Assembly: GCF_014841215.1 (NCBI RefSeq)
Contig: NZ_JACYTR010000013.1
Location: forward strand, 1 to 64,000
Length of the DNA stretch: 64,000 bases
From: Pseudomarimonas arenosa
GTDB lineage: Bacteria; Pseudomonadota; Gammaproteobacteria; Xanthomonadales; Xanthomonadaceae
Direction of reading: 5' to 3'
The notes under the pieces are model-generated. The model saw only the letters and a list, made by a program, of their open reading frames with translations. It had not been told where the DNA came from and made no database searches. The translations under genes and the position numbers were made by a program. This document shows positions 48,397 to 57,034 of the stretch, piece after piece (the first letter of the stretch is position 1; every line of letters begins with the position of its first letter).

Positions 48397-48412
48397 TGGC
48401 ACGGCTTCTGCA
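48397..48412 (+). promoter_or_regulatory. Sigma-54 (-24/-12) promoter
   Basis: TGGCACGGCTTCTGCA matches the sigma-54 consensus, TGGCAC-N5-TTGCA, closely. There are exactly ten bases between the GG (48398-48399) and the GC (48410-48411), as required. The transcription start should fall near 48423, leaving a 75- to 111-base leader before the exported protein gene. Confidence 0.75.
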
Positions 48413-48533
48413 ATTACATCCTCGGGCAAGCCAGGCAGGGGCCGACAGGATCCCGGCCTCTGCCTGCAAGCCAACGCTCGGGGCGCAGATTTGCCCCATG
48501 TCACAGCAACATTCAAACGGAGTGAGTGAAGAC

Positions 48534-49097
48534 ATGATCAACCGCAACCTTAACACCCTGTTCAACGGACCACTGCTGCTCGGCGTCTTGCTCGGCGCCG
48601 GCGCCCTGCTGTCGGCGCCCAGCCAGGCTTCGGACGTCGCCAATGTGCGGATCATCAATGCCAGCGGCGAAGAAGCGGTCGAGATCGATCTCGATCAGCT
48701 GGCAGTGGGCGAAAGTCGGCAGCTGACCTCCAGCTCGGGCAAGCCGGCCATCGTGACCCGCACCGAGAGCGGGCTCAGCGTCGAAGTCGCCGGCAAGACC
48801 ACCGAAGTCAGTCTGGCCAGCCCCGGCCATGCCGGCGTATGGCACGCCGATGCCGGCGACGGCAAGGTCAAGATCATCGAGCTCGACGATGAAAGCCTGC
48901 ATGAAGGCGCCGATGGCGAACGCCACGAGCGCAAGGTGGTGATCATGCACAAGGGCGGCGAAGATGCCCGCCTGAGTGAAGATGAAATCGCCGTCTTGAT
49001 CGCCGATGCCGAGCAGGACATCGACGACAGCGTCGAAGTCGGCAAGGACAAGGTGATCGTCACCCGCAAGGTGATCAAACACGAGCAGCACGACTGA
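48534..49097 (+). CDS. Exported acidic protein of unknown function, probable sigma-54 target
   Basis: The 187-residue protein has a signal peptide (LLLGVLLGAGALLSAPSQAS) and a mature part rich in Asp, Glu, His and Lys. It includes strand-like segments around EIDLDQLAVGE and KVKIIELDDESL, and a C-terminal charged half (ERHERKVVIMHKGGEDARLSEDE is typical of it). I do not recognise the family. I chose the ATG at 48534 with GGAG 11 bases upstream; an ATG at 48498 is in frame. The preceding -24/-12 promoter and dyads tie it to the adjacent two-component system. A good hairpin follows. Confidence 0.75.
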   Translation: MINRNLNTLFNGPLLLGVLLGAGALLSAPSQASDVANVRIINASGEEAVEIDLDQLAVGESRQLTSSSGKPAIVTRTESGLSVEVAGKTTEVSLASPGHAGVWHADAGDGKVKIIELDDESLHEGADGERHERKVVIMHKGGEDARLSEDEIAVLIADAEQDIDDSVEVGKDKVIVTRKVIKHEQHD

Positions 49098-49117
49098 TCC
49101 AAGCCGCTGCCCGCTGG

Positions 49118-49143
49118 ACAACGCCCGCAATCGCGGGCGTTGT
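49118..49143 (+). terminator. Hairpin terminator after the exported protein gene
   Basis: ACAACGCCCGC and GCGGGCGTTGT form a perfect 11-bp stem with a 4-base loop, followed by TGTTTG. The T run is short, so termination may be partial. It lies 20 bp after the stop codon. Confidence 0.6.
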
Positions 49144-49214
49144 TGTTTGCGCGGCGCCACATGCGTTTCGCCAATTGCCAGATAAAATGCGGAGTCGACG
49201 TCACTTTCCGCATC

Positions 49215-49640
49215 ATGCTCAAGATTACCCCCTCGATCAGCATTCCCGACCACGAGTTGCAGGAGCGCTTTGTGCGCGCCAGCGGTCCTGGGGGCCAGAA
49301 CGTGAACAAGGTTGCCACCGCCGTGGAGCTGCGCTTCGACGTCGCCGGCTCCGACGCGCTGCCGCCCGGGCTGAGGCAGCGCCTGCTGCAGAAGGCTGAT
49401 CGGCGGATGACCGAAGACGGCGTGATGGTGATTCTGGCGCAGCGCTTTCGCACTCAGGAGCGCAATCGCCAGGATGCCCGCGAGCGCCTGCAGCGCGCCC
49501 TGTTGAGCGTATTGCAGCCGCCCAAACCACGGGTTGCCACCAAACCAACCCGAGCCTCGAAAGAGCGTCGCCTGCTCAGCAAGCGCGAGCGCGCCTCGAT
49601 CAAGCGCGAGCGTGCGGCGCGCAGCTGGGACAAAGATTGA
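49215..49640 (+). CDS. arfB: Ribosome-rescue peptidyl-tRNA hydrolase ArfB (YaeJ)
   Basis: This 141-residue protein releases peptides from ribosomes stalled on messages without stop codons. The catalytic GGQ motif is at residues 26-28 in ASGPGGQNVNK. The basic C-terminal tail (SKERRLLSKRERASIKRERAARSW) is the part that probes the empty mRNA channel. Length matches the family. I chose the ATG at 49215, giving the standard opening MLKITPSISI; sequence further upstream is not conserved. The stop codon overlaps the acyltransferase start (TGATG). Confidence 0.93.
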   Translation: MLKITPSISIPDHELQERFVRASGPGGQNVNKVATAVELRFDVAGSDALPPGLRQRLLQKADRRMTEDGVMVILAQRFRTQERNRQDARERLQRALLSVLQPPKPRVATKPTRASKERRLLSKRERASIKRERAARSWDKD

Positions 49641-50245
49641 TGGGCGGCGTGGTCGAACAGGCGCTGCCGGCCGGTGCCCCGCAGCGCCATGGCTGGCTGG
49701 TGCGCGGCTTTGGCCGGATGGTGTTGGCCCTCGGCGGCTGGCGCGTGGTCGGCAGCTTCCCCGACCAGCCCAAGCTGGTCATGCTGGCGGTACCGCACAC
49801 CTCGGCCTGGGACGGCATCTGGGGCCTGGCGGCCAAGCTGGCGCTCGGCGTGGATATCCGCTTTCTGGCCAAGGCCGAGCTGTTTCGTGGACTCAATCGT
49901 TTCTGGCTGGGGCCGATCCTGCGCTGGTTTGGCGCGGTGCCGGCCGATCGCCATGCCGCCACCGGCCTGGTCGGCCAGACCGTCGACCTGCTGCACTCGC
50001 GACCGGTGATGTGGGTGACGCTGGCGCCGGAAGGCACCCGCAAGCCAGGCAAACCCTGGCGCAGCGGCTTTTGGCATATTGCACGCCAGGCCGACGTGCC
50101 GGTGTTCTGCGCCTGGTTCGATTACCCCAGTCGACGCATCGGCCTGGGCGACTGCATCCACATGAGCGACGATTGCGAAGCCGACATTGCCCGCTTGCGC
50201 GAATACTATCGGCCTTACCGCGGCAAGCATCGCGGAGTGAACTGA
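49640..50245 (+). CDS. Lysophospholipid acyltransferase family protein
   Basis: The 201-residue protein has the PlsC acyltransferase motifs: HTSAWD (HX4D catalytic pair) near residue 54, AEGTR-like APEGTRKPGKPW, and a hydrophobic N-terminal helix. Family members acylate lysophosphatidic acid or related lipids at the inner membrane. Its short length and the HTSAWD variant of HX4D are typical of a distinct small subgroup rather than of true PlsC. It is translationally coupled to arfB through a TGATG overlap. Confidence 0.85.
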   Translation: MGGVVEQALPAGAPQRHGWLVRGFGRMVLALGGWRVVGSFPDQPKLVMLAVPHTSAWDGIWGLAAKLALGVDIRFLAKAELFRGLNRFWLGPILRWFGAVPADRHAATGLVGQTVDLLHSRPVMWVTLAPEGTRKPGKPWRSGFWHIARQADVPVFCAWFDYPSRRIGLGDCIHMSDDCEADIARLREYYRPYRGKHRGVN

Positions 50246-50371
50246 TCGACCTTGCATGGTGGAGCCCGGCGAAGCTCTCGCTCCGCCTGGCGCTCTGGTT
50301 CTGTCGGCGCAACCTCATGAAATATCCAGGTTGGGGTAAAGTGAGGTCTCCCCAGCCCCAGAGAATTCAGC
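50246..50371. other. Intergenic region containing dispersed repeat copy E
   Basis: The 126-bp gap is mostly repeat: copy E fills 50300-50334. Just beyond it GGGGTAAAGTGAGG (50333-50346) could supply a -10-like TAAAGT for the receiver gene, but there is no matching -35. No small gene is evident. Confidence 0.4.
50300..50334 (+). repeat. 35-bp dispersed repeat, copy E
   Basis: The core reads CGCAACCTCATGAAATATCC and then AGGTTGG. It is the least conserved copy but keeps TCGGCGC and ATGAAATATCC. It belongs to the A/B subtype and lies between the acyltransferase and receiver genes. Confidence 0.7.
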
Positions 50372-50755
50372 ATGGCCGAACTGCAGCATGTGCTCTGTGT
50401 CGAGGATGAACCCGACATCCGAACCGTGGCGCAAATCGCCCTGGAAACGGTTGGCGGTTTGCGCACCAGCTTCTGTCCTTCGGGGGTGGAAGCGCTGGAA
50501 ACCGCGCGCAGCTGCCGGCCCGACCTGATCGTGCTCGATGTGATGATGCCGGGGCTGGATGGGCCGGGCGCGCTGAAGCAATTGCGCAGTGATCCGCAGA
50601 CGCGCGAAATCCCGGTGGTGTTCATGACTGCCAAGGTGCAGCCCAACGAGGTCGACGAGCTGAAATCCTTGGGTGCGCTGGACGTGGTCGCCAAGCCTTT
50701 CGACCCGATGAAACTGGCCCAGCAACTGCGCGAGATCTGGGCCCGCCGCTCGTGA
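50372..50755 (+). CDS. Single-domain response regulator
   Basis: The 127-residue protein is a lone receiver domain with acidic pocket VEDEPD (residues 10-15), phospho-acceptor Asp56 in LIVLDVMMPG, Thr in FMTAK and the conserved Lys in VAKPFD. It has no output domain and would act by protein contact or by passing phosphate to the Hpt domain of the next protein. The stop codon overlaps the next start as GTGA, so the two are co-translated. No histidine kinase for it is next door. Confidence 0.92.
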   Translation: MAELQHVLCVEDEPDIRTVAQIALETVGGLRTSFCPSGVEALETARSCRPDLIVLDVMMPGLDGPGALKQLRSDPQTREIPVVFMTAKVQPNEVDELKSLGALDVVAKPFDPMKLAQQLREIWARRS

Positions 50756-52398
50756 ACGAACAACGCGCCGCCCAGGCGCTGGCGCAGCTTGAGGCTCTGA
50801 AGCGCGACTACAAGGTCCGTACGCGGGCGGTGGTGGAATCCCTGGCGGTGCGGCTGCAACAAAGCGCCGATGAAGATGTGTTGGCCGAGGTCGAGTCACA
50901 GCTGCACAAGCTGGCCGGCTCGGGTGGCAGCTTTGGCTACACCGAGTTGAGTCGGGCCGCGCGCCAGTTGGAACTGAAAGTTCGCGGCCTGCGCAACGCC
51001 GCTGATGTCTCGACCGCTTTCGATGCCGATGGCCTGGCCGAGCAGATCGCCGACCTGGGCCAGCATCTGGGCACACCGGGAGATCCGCTGAGCGGCCCGC
51101 GGCTCAGCAGCAGGCGCGCAACGCAGGACAACTTTGTCGTGCTGCTCGAGCCCAACCAGAGCGAGGCGGAGCGGCTGGCCGCCACCCTGCTGCAATTCGG
51201 TCACGATGTGCGCGTCAAGAGCAGTCTCGACGAGCTGGCCGCGGAGGTAGGCAATCAGCCCCCCGAGGCACTGATCATCGACCTCGACTGCGAAGGCGGA
51301 GGCCAGGACAGCATTCGCCGAATTTTCGATCGCGTGCAGACCCTGCGCGACGACGGCGATCTCTCACAGAGCGTCGTCTTCTATCTCTCCACCGATGATT
51401 CCACCGAGCTGCGGCTATCCGCCGCGCGCGCCGCGGCCAGCGGCTTGTTCGTCAAACCGATCGATCCGATGGCCATCGTCGACCGGCTCGAACTGGCCCG
51501 ACAGCACCGTGCCGCGCCACGCTTCAAGGTGCTGGTGGTGGACGATGACATCCTGCTGGCACGTCATCATGCGACCATCCTTGAAGCGGGCGGATTCGAC
51601 GTCGAGGTGGTGGAGAACCCCTATGCCACGCTGGATGTGATGGCGCGCTTCCGCCCCGATCTGGTTCTGCTCGACATCTACATGCCGGGCTGCTCGGGCA
51701 CCGAGCTGGCGCGCGTGATACGCATGCATGAAGACTGGCTGGCAACGCCGATCGTTTACCTGTCAGCAGAAACCGATGTCGATCTGCAGCTCACCGCGAC
51801 CAGCGAGGGCGCCGACGACTTTCTGACCAAGCCAATCAGCGATGGACACCTGGTGGCGGCTGCACGCAATCGCTGCGAGCGCGCCTATCAGATGTCGATG
51901 CTGATCAACCGCGACAGTCTGACCGGCCTGTTAAAGCACGCCCGAATCAAGGAGGAACTGATCAACGAGGTCAGTCGTTCGCGGCGCAGCAGGTTACCGC
52001 TGTCGGTGGTGATGGCTGATATCGATCACTTCAAGAAGGTCAATGACACCTACGGTCACCCCGCTGGCGACCAGGTGATTCGCGCCCTGGGCAATCTGAT
52101 GCGGCAACGGGTGCGGGCCAGCGATCGAATTGGACGTTATGGAGGCGAGGAGTTCATGCTGGTGCTGCCCAACTGCCGGGCTGACTCAGCGCAGCAGCTT
52201 GCCGACGACATCCGTCAGCGCTTCAAGGCGTTGCAGTTTGCCGCCAAGAATCAGCAGTTCAGCGTGACCTTGAGCGCCGGCATCGCCTGCAGCGAAGAGG
52301 TGGCCGACGCCACCGCCCTGATCGCCGTGGCCGACGAGGCCCTGTATCGAGCCAAACAGAACGGCCGCGATCGCAGTGAGATTGGCACGGCACCGTAG
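50752..52398 (+). CDS. Hpt-REC-REC-GGDEF diguanylate cyclase
   Basis: The 548-residue protein makes cyclic di-GMP. Domains in order: a histidine phosphotransfer-like domain (residues ~15-100, LHKLAGSGGSFGY with the likely phospho-His), a first receiver (~125-245) and a second, canonical receiver (~260-375). Last comes a GGDEF domain (~390-545) with active-site GGEEF in RYGGEEFMLVLP. RASD five residues before GGEEF is an inhibitory I-site, so the enzyme should show product inhibition. The first receiver has EPN where the acidic pair should be, so it is probably not phosphorylated. Translation starts at a GTG overlapping the single-receiver gene. Confidence 0.93.
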   Translation: MNEQRAAQALAQLEALKRDYKVRTRAVVESLAVRLQQSADEDVLAEVESQLHKLAGSGGSFGYTELSRAARQLELKVRGLRNAADVSTAFDADGLAEQIADLGQHLGTPGDPLSGPRLSSRRATQDNFVVLLEPNQSEAERLAATLLQFGHDVRVKSSLDELAAEVGNQPPEALIIDLDCEGGGQDSIRRIFDRVQTLRDDGDLSQSVVFYLSTDDSTELRLSAARAAASGLFVKPIDPMAIVDRLELARQHRAAPRFKVLVVDDDILLARHHATILEAGGFDVEVVENPYATLDVMARFRPDLVLLDIYMPGCSGTELARVIRMHEDWLATPIVYLSAETDVDLQLTATSEGADDFLTKPISDGHLVAAARNRCERAYQMSMLINRDSLTGLLKHARIKEELINEVSRSRRSRLPLSVVMADIDHFKKVNDTYGHPAGDQVIRALGNLMRQRVRASDRIGRYGGEEFMLVLPNCRADSAQQLADDIRQRFKALQFAAKNQQFSVTLSAGIACSEEVADATALIAVADEALYRAKQNGRDRSEIGTAP

Positions 52399-52449
52399 GA
52401 TTCGGCCTGGCTGCCAGGCGCAAGAACCTGGGCGTTGCGGCGCAGTCTA

Positions 52450-53217
52450 CTATCTGCAGCTCGGCTGGAAGCCGTAGATCAACGCCGCCACCTCATCGGC
52501 ATGGCTGAGAAAGGGTGCATGTCCGCCTGACTCGATGCGTGCATAGGCACCGCCACAGAGTTCGGCCGCCTGCTGCATGCCCTGCCAGGGCACCAGCCGA
52601 TCGCGACGGCCAGCCAGCCACAGACTGGGCAGGTTCAAGGTCGACAGACCAGCGCGACAATCGCCCTGTTCGAGCAGGCTCAGCCCACTGCTGAGGATCG
52701 CCGGATCCGGCTCACCGCGGTCGAAAACGTGGGCACGCAGTTCACGCAGGTCAGCGCGCATCTGGTCCGAACCATGAGCTTCCAGGGCGATGAAGCGGTC
52801 GATGGTGGCCGCGTAGTCAGCGGCCAGATCGCGGGCAAATTGACGGAACACTTCGGCCTCGACCGCATGCGGCCAGTGTTCGCGACGCACGAAGCACGGC
52901 GAACCGCAGAGCACGATCAAGCCCTGCAGACGTTCGGGGCGCAGAAGCGCCGCTTCGATCGCCAACAGACCGCCCAGTGACCAACCCAGCCAGGGCGCAC
53001 AGGGCAGCGCATCGAGCAATTGATCGATGACCTGGGTGCGGTCCAGCGCCAGACTCAGCGCACGGCTGTGGCCGTGCCCAGGCAGATCAACCAGATGCAG
53101 CTCAAAGTGCTGCTGCAGGCGTTGGCTCAGCGGCCTGAAGATGCCGCCATGCATGGCCCAACCGTGCAGCATCACCAAGGGCGGCCCCTTGCCCACCACG
53201 TCGACATGCAAGGTCAC
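52450..53217 (-). CDS. bioH: Pimeloyl-ACP methyl ester carboxylesterase BioH
   Basis: The 255-residue alpha/beta hydrolase removes the methyl group from pimeloyl-ACP methyl ester, ending the disguised fatty acid route to the pimelate moiety of biotin. The serine nucleophile is in LGWSLGGLLAIEAAL, the opening MLHGWAMHGGIF is typical of BioH, and the catalytic His is in SGGHAPFLSH. Its ATG overlaps the bioF stop (4-bp overlap). bioC, normally needed to make the substrate, is not in the window. Confidence 0.93.
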   Translation of the reverse strand: MTLHVDVVGKGPPLVMLHGWAMHGGIFRPLSQRLQQHFELHLVDLPGHGHSRALSLALDRTQVIDQLLDALPCAPWLGWSLGGLLAIEAALLRPERLQGLIVLCGSPCFVRREHWPHAVEAEVFRQFARDLAADYAATIDRFIALEAHGSDQMRADLRELRAHVFDRGEPDPAILSSGLSLLEQGDCRAGLSTLNLPSLWLAGRRDRLVPWQGMQQAAELCGGAYARIESGGHAPFLSHADEVAALIYGFQPSCR

Positions 53218-54404
53218 TCACGCGCCTCCCGCTCCTGGCCGAGCACGGTGTGCAGCGCCTGCAACAAGCGATCGACGTCATCCTCAGTGTGTCGGGCCGA
53301 CAGGGCGATTCGCAGCCTGGCCTGGCCCGCCGGCACGGTCGGCGGCCGAATCGCCCCGACCCAGATGCCCTGTTCAGCCAGGGCCGCCGCAACGCGCATG
53401 CAGCGCGCGTCGTCGCCCAGCAGCAGCGGCTGTATCGCTGTGCGGCTCGGCAGCAGAGGCAGCCCAAGCTCGGCCGCAGCGCCGACAAACCGATCGACCA
53501 TCGCATGCAGCTGAGCGCGTCGCTGTGCTCCCTCATCGCTGGCGATGATGCGCAGAGCGGCGCGCGCCGCCGCGGCGAGCGGCGCCGGCAGAGCGGTGGC
53601 AAACAGATACGGTCGTGCTGACTGCAGAATCGCCTCGATCCACTCCTGCTGGCCGGCGACCACGCCGCCGTAGGCACCGAAGGCCTTACCCAGAGTCACC
53701 AGCTGCAACGGCAGTTGATCTTGAACACCCAATTCCGCCGCCGTGCCGCGACCACATGCACCCAGCACACCGGCGCCGTGCGCATCATCGACATACAACA
53801 AGACCGATTCGCGCTGACACAGGGCAGTCAGCTCCTGGAGTGGCGCAAGGTCACCATCCATGCTGAACACCCCATCGGTGGCCAGCAAGGCCGGGCGCTC
53901 GGCGGACTGCAGCTGACGTTCGGCAGCCGCCACGTCGGCATGCGGATAACGCCGCAACAGGGCGCCGGACAACTTGGCTCCGTCCAACAGGCAGGCGTGG
54001 TTCAGCTTGTCCTGAACACAGAGGTCCGCCGGTGACAGCAGCCCCTGCAGCACACCAAGATTGGCCAGATAGCCCGAACCGAACAATAGCGCGGCCGGCT
54101 GGCCCAACCATTCGGCGACTTCCCGCTCCAGCGCGGCATGCTCAGGTCCGTGACCGAGAATCAGATGGGCCGAGCGCGCGCCAACACCCTGAGTCTCGAT
54201 CGCCCGCGCAGCCGCCGCCTTTAGCGCCGGATGATCGGCCAGACCGAGATAATCATTGTCTGCCAAGCCCAGATACTCGCGCCCTTCGACCACCACCCGG
54301 GCGCCAGGCTGCGGCTCGGCCAGGCGCAGTCGGCGCAGCCGCGACTGCTGGGCGCGCTCGCTTTGTTGCAGCTGGTGGCGTTGGACTAGCGAAGGGCGCG
54401 GCAT
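53214..54404 (-). CDS. bioF: 8-amino-7-oxononanoate synthase BioF
   Basis: This PLP enzyme condenses pimeloyl-ACP with L-alanine. The 396-residue protein has the Lys that binds PLP in LVTLGKAFGAYGG, and family landmarks YLGLADNDYLGLADHP, VGARSAHLILGHGPEH, ATDGVFSMDGDLAPL and YVDDAHGAGVLG. Length fits. It lies between bioB and bioH on the minus strand, 44 bp downstream of bioB, and is co-translated with bioH. Confidence 0.95.
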   Translation of the reverse strand: MPRPSLVQRHQLQQSERAQQSRLRRLRLAEPQPGARVVVEGREYLGLADNDYLGLADHPALKAAAARAIETQGVGARSAHLILGHGPEHAALEREVAEWLGQPAALLFGSGYLANLGVLQGLLSPADLCVQDKLNHACLLDGAKLSGALLRRYPHADVAAAERQLQSAERPALLATDGVFSMDGDLAPLQELTALCQRESVLLYVDDAHGAGVLGACGRGTAAELGVQDQLPLQLVTLGKAFGAYGGVVAGQQEWIEAILQSARPYLFATALPAPLAAAARAALRIIASDEGAQRRAQLHAMVDRFVGAAAELGLPLLPSRTAIQPLLLGDDARCMRVAAALAEQGIWVGAIRPPTVPAGQARLRIALSARHTEDDVDRLLQALHTVLGQEREARE

Positions 54405-54448
54405 GTCGGCGGTTGCCCGTCTCCCCCGCCAGGGGGAGGGGCTTCACA

Positions 54449-55465
54449 TCAGGCGGCCTGCGAGGACTCGCACTCGATCGACACATGCACGCTGCCGTCA
54501 TGGCCGCTCGGCTGCACCGCCATCGGGCGCAATCCAAGGCGGGCGAACAGGGCCTGATCGCGCTCGGTATCCGGGTTGCCGGTGGTCAGCAACTTCTCGC
54601 CATAGAAGATCGAATTGGCGCCGGCGCTGAAGCACAGCGCCTGCAATTCATCACTCATGGTTTCGCGCCCGGCCGACAACCGCACCATCGATGCCGGCAT
54701 CAGCAGACGGGCCACCGCAATGGTGCGCACGAATTCGAAGGCGTCGAGTTCGGCAGTACCGTGCAGCGGGGTGCCCTCCACCTGAACCAGCCGATTGATC
54801 GGCACCGACTGCGGATGCTCGGCCAGATTGGCCAGGGTCTGCAGCAAACCGGCGCGCTGCTCGCGACTCTCACCCATGCCGACGATGCCGCCGCAACAGG
54901 TCTTCATTCCAGCCTTGCGCACGTTATCCAAGGTATCGAGGCGATCCTGATAGCCGCGGGTGTGGATCACCTCGTTGTAATACTCCGGTGCGGTGTCGAG
55001 ATTGTGGTTGTAGTAGTCGAGCCCGGCGCCTTTCAGTGTGCAGGCCTGATCCTCGCTCAGCATGCCCAGAGTGGCACAGGTTTCCATGCCCAGCGCGCGC
55101 ACTGCGCTGACCATTTCGGCGACCTGGGCAACATCCTTGTCCTTCGGACTGCGCCAGGCTGCGCCCATGCAGAAGCGCGTGGCGCCGGCGTCCTTGGCGG
55201 TCTGCGCCCTCTTAACCACTTCTTCAACCGAGAGTAGTTTGTGTGCCTTGAGACCGGTGTTGAAGCGGGCCGATTGCGGGCAATAGCCGCAATCCTCCGG
55301 GCAGCCGCCGGTCTTGATCGACAACAGGGTCGAGACCTGCACTTCGGCCGGGTCGAAATGCTGGCGATGCGCGCTCTGCGCCCGGAACAGCAATTCCGGC
55401 AGGGGCAAATCGAACAGCGCGACAACCTCTTCGCGACTCCAATCGTGACGCAGTGCTTGACTCAT
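54449..55465 (-). CDS. bioB: Biotin synthase BioB
   Basis: This radical SAM enzyme inserts sulfur into dethiobiotin. The 338-residue protein has the CxxxCxxC cluster motif in [13 protein letters not shown], the SAM region [12 protein letters not shown], and the second-cluster ligands in later conserved Cys/Arg segments (for example [13 protein letters not shown]). I chose the ATG at 55465, with AAGGAT seven bases upstream, which gives [10 protein letters not shown]. It heads the bioB-bioF-bioH group and is divergent from comF. Confidence 0.96.
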   Translation of the reverse strand: MSQALRHDWSREEVVALFDLPLPELLFRAQSAHRQHFDPAEVQVSTLLSIKTGGCPEDCGYCPQSARFNTGLKAHKLLSVEEVVKRAQTAKDAGATRFCMGAAWRSPKDKDVAQVAEMVSAVRALGMETCATLGMLSEDQACTLKGAGLDYYNHNLDTAPEYYNEVIHTRGYQDRLDTLDNVRKAGMKTCCGGIVGMGESREQRAGLLQTLANLAEHPQSVPINRLVQVEGTPLHGTAELDAFEFVRTIAVARLLMPASMVRLSAGRETMSDELQALCFSAGANSIFYGEKLLTTGNPDTERDQALFARLGLRPMAVQPSGHDGSVHVSIECESSQAA

Positions 55466-55518
55466 GACTATCCTTGGCTTTCTCACCGGCGTATGGCGCC
55501 GGCAACGCGTGGGCGAGC

Positions 55519-55547
55519 AGTCTGGGAAGCCAGGCGGAGACTGTCAA
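55519..55547 (-). promoter_or_regulatory. Candidate promoter for the bio operon
   Basis: On the minus strand TTGACA (55542-55547) and CAGACT (55519-55524) are 17 bp apart, about 55 bp before the bioB start. The -35 is perfect; the -10 is weak. No BirA-type operator (TTGTAAACC dyad) is visible. Confidence 0.4.
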
Positions 55548-55548
55548 C

Positions 55549-56280
55549 TTGAGCCAATCCATACCCTGGCGTGCGGTCCTGGGGCAAGGCCTGAATCTGC
55601 TGCTGCCGCGGCGCTGCCTGGCCTGTGGCATGAACAGCCCGGCCGAGCAGGCCTTCTGCCCACCCTGCCTCACCGAGTTGCCCTGGCTGGGCCGCGCCTG
55701 TCAGCGCTGCGCCCTGCCCTTGCCGGCCGCCGAGCCCAGCGCACTGTGCGGCCGCTGCCTGCGCCGAACACCGCCGCAGCGCAGCGCCCTGGCGCTCTTT
55801 CTCTATGCCGACCCGATCGATCGACTGCTGGCACGGCTGAAGTTTTCCGCCGATCTCGCCGCCGGCGCCGGGTTGGCCACGCAGCTGCAGGCGCTGCTCG
55901 ATCAGCGCCTGTCGCCGACAGACCTCGACCTGCTGCTGCCGCTGCCTCTGCATGCACAGCGGTGGCGCGAGCGCGGCTACAACCAGAGCGCCGAACTGCT
56001 GCGCGGCTGCGCGTCGGCCTGGCGCGCGCGGCTGGCGCCGGAGCTGCTGACCCGCAACCGGGCCAGCGCCCCGCAATCCGACCTCAATGCCGGTCAACGC
56101 CGACGCAACGTGCGCGGCGTGTTCAGCGCCAGCGAGCGGGTCGCTGGACGCCGGGTGTTGCTGGTCGACGACGTCATCACTACCGGTTCCACCCTGAGTG
56201 AGGCAACCCGCACCCTGCTCGCCGCGGGTGCCGCCGAGGTGCACTGGCTGGCGCTGGCCCGAGCGCCGAGCCGACGCTGA
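55549..56280 (+). CDS. comF: ComF-family phosphoribosyltransferase-like protein
   Basis: The 243-residue protein has two pairs of zinc-ribbon cysteines near the start (CLACG, CPPC, CQRC, CGRC) and a PRTase domain with the PRPP-binding motif VLLVDDVITTGSTL. ComF proteins are needed for natural DNA uptake in several bacteria; the closest role in gammaproteobacteria is GntX-like. I chose the TTG at 55549, which has GCGGAG 9 bases upstream; a TTG at 55474 would add a tail that looks unlike the family. It runs away from bioB. Confidence 0.88.
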   Translation: MSQSIPWRAVLGQGLNLLLPRRCLACGMNSPAEQAFCPPCLTELPWLGRACQRCALPLPAAEPSALCGRCLRRTPPQRSALALFLYADPIDRLLARLKFSADLAAGAGLATQLQALLDQRLSPTDLDLLLPLPLHAQRWRERGYNQSAELLRGCASAWRARLAPELLTRNRASAPQSDLNAGQRRRNVRGVFSASERVAGRRVLLVDDVITTGSTLSEATRTLLAAGAAEVHWLALARAPSRR

Positions 56281-56290
56281 GCCGGTGCGA

Positions 56291-57034
56291 TCAGACCGCT
56301 CGCCGCAGGCGCTCGGCGCGCTTCTTCGGATCGGGATGAGTGCTCAGCCAGGCCGCCTTGGCGTCCGATAGACGGGCCAGCTTGTCCAGCGCTGATACCG
56401 AGGCCGGCCGGCTGAACTTGCGCCGCCCCATAAAGGCCAGGCCATAGTCATCGGCCTGCTTCTCATTGCCCTGCGAGTGCTGGGCGGTGATCACCTTGAC
56501 GATCAGATCGCCCAGCGCGCTGTCGGCCAGACGCGCCACCCTGTCATTGCCGGAGGCGACGGCCGCGTCCTGTGCCGCGCTGGCGGTGAGCGCGGTCTGC
56601 AGCCGCTTGCGCTGGTGCTGATGCGCCACATGGCCGATTTCGTGGCCGATGACGAAGCGCAGTTCGTCATCATCCATCATGTCCATCAGGCCGGAGTACA
56701 GGCGCACGCTGCCATCCGGCGTGACATGGGCATTGATGTCCTGGGTCAGATAGACCTTGTAGTTCAGCGCCAGCCCCTGATCTTCGTCGAGACCCCGGGT
56801 CACGGCCAGCAAGCGCTTGGCATAGGGGTCGGAGAACGGTGCGATACGCGCGCGCTGATCGTAGTAGCTCGCCATCTGTGCACCGTACTGCCGTACCTGC
56901 TCGTCACTCAGGGTGGCGGCCTTCAAGGCCTTGGCGCCGGCGCCGAACAGGCCGCCCAGGCTACGCTCGCCGGCCACGGCGAGACCCGACACCGCCAGGC
57001 TGCCGCCGGCCATCAAGAACTGTCTGCGATCCAT
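56291..57034 (-). CDS. M48-family metallopeptidase with Tat signal
   Basis: The 247-residue protein has zinc motif HEIGH at residues 131-135 and the downstream Glu region NEKQADDYGLAF, as in LoiP/YggG-type periplasmic proteases that degrade damaged envelope proteins. The N-terminus MDRRQFLMAGGSLAVSGLAVAGE fits a twin-arginine signal (RRxFL, then a hydrophobic stretch), so the enzyme would be exported folded, possibly with its zinc. It converges on comF with a 10-bp gap. Confidence 0.88.
   Translation of the reverse strand: MDRRQFLMAGGSLAVSGLAVAGERSLGGLFGAGAKALKAATLSDEQVRQYGAQMASYYDQRARIAPFSDPYAKRLLAVTRGLDEDQGLALNYKVYLTQDINAHVTPDGSVRLYSGLMDMMDDDELRFVIGHEIGHVAHQHQRKRLQTALTASAAQDAAVASGNDRVARLADSALGDLIVKVITAQHSQGNEKQADDYGLAFMGRRKFSRPASVSALDKLARLSDAKAAWLSTHPDPKKRAERLRRAV

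Noticed and set aside
52405-52419. Six-base-pair hairpin (GCCTGG-CTG-CCAGGC) between the cyclase and bioH as a terminator.
   Set aside because: The stem is short and no T tract follows on either strand.
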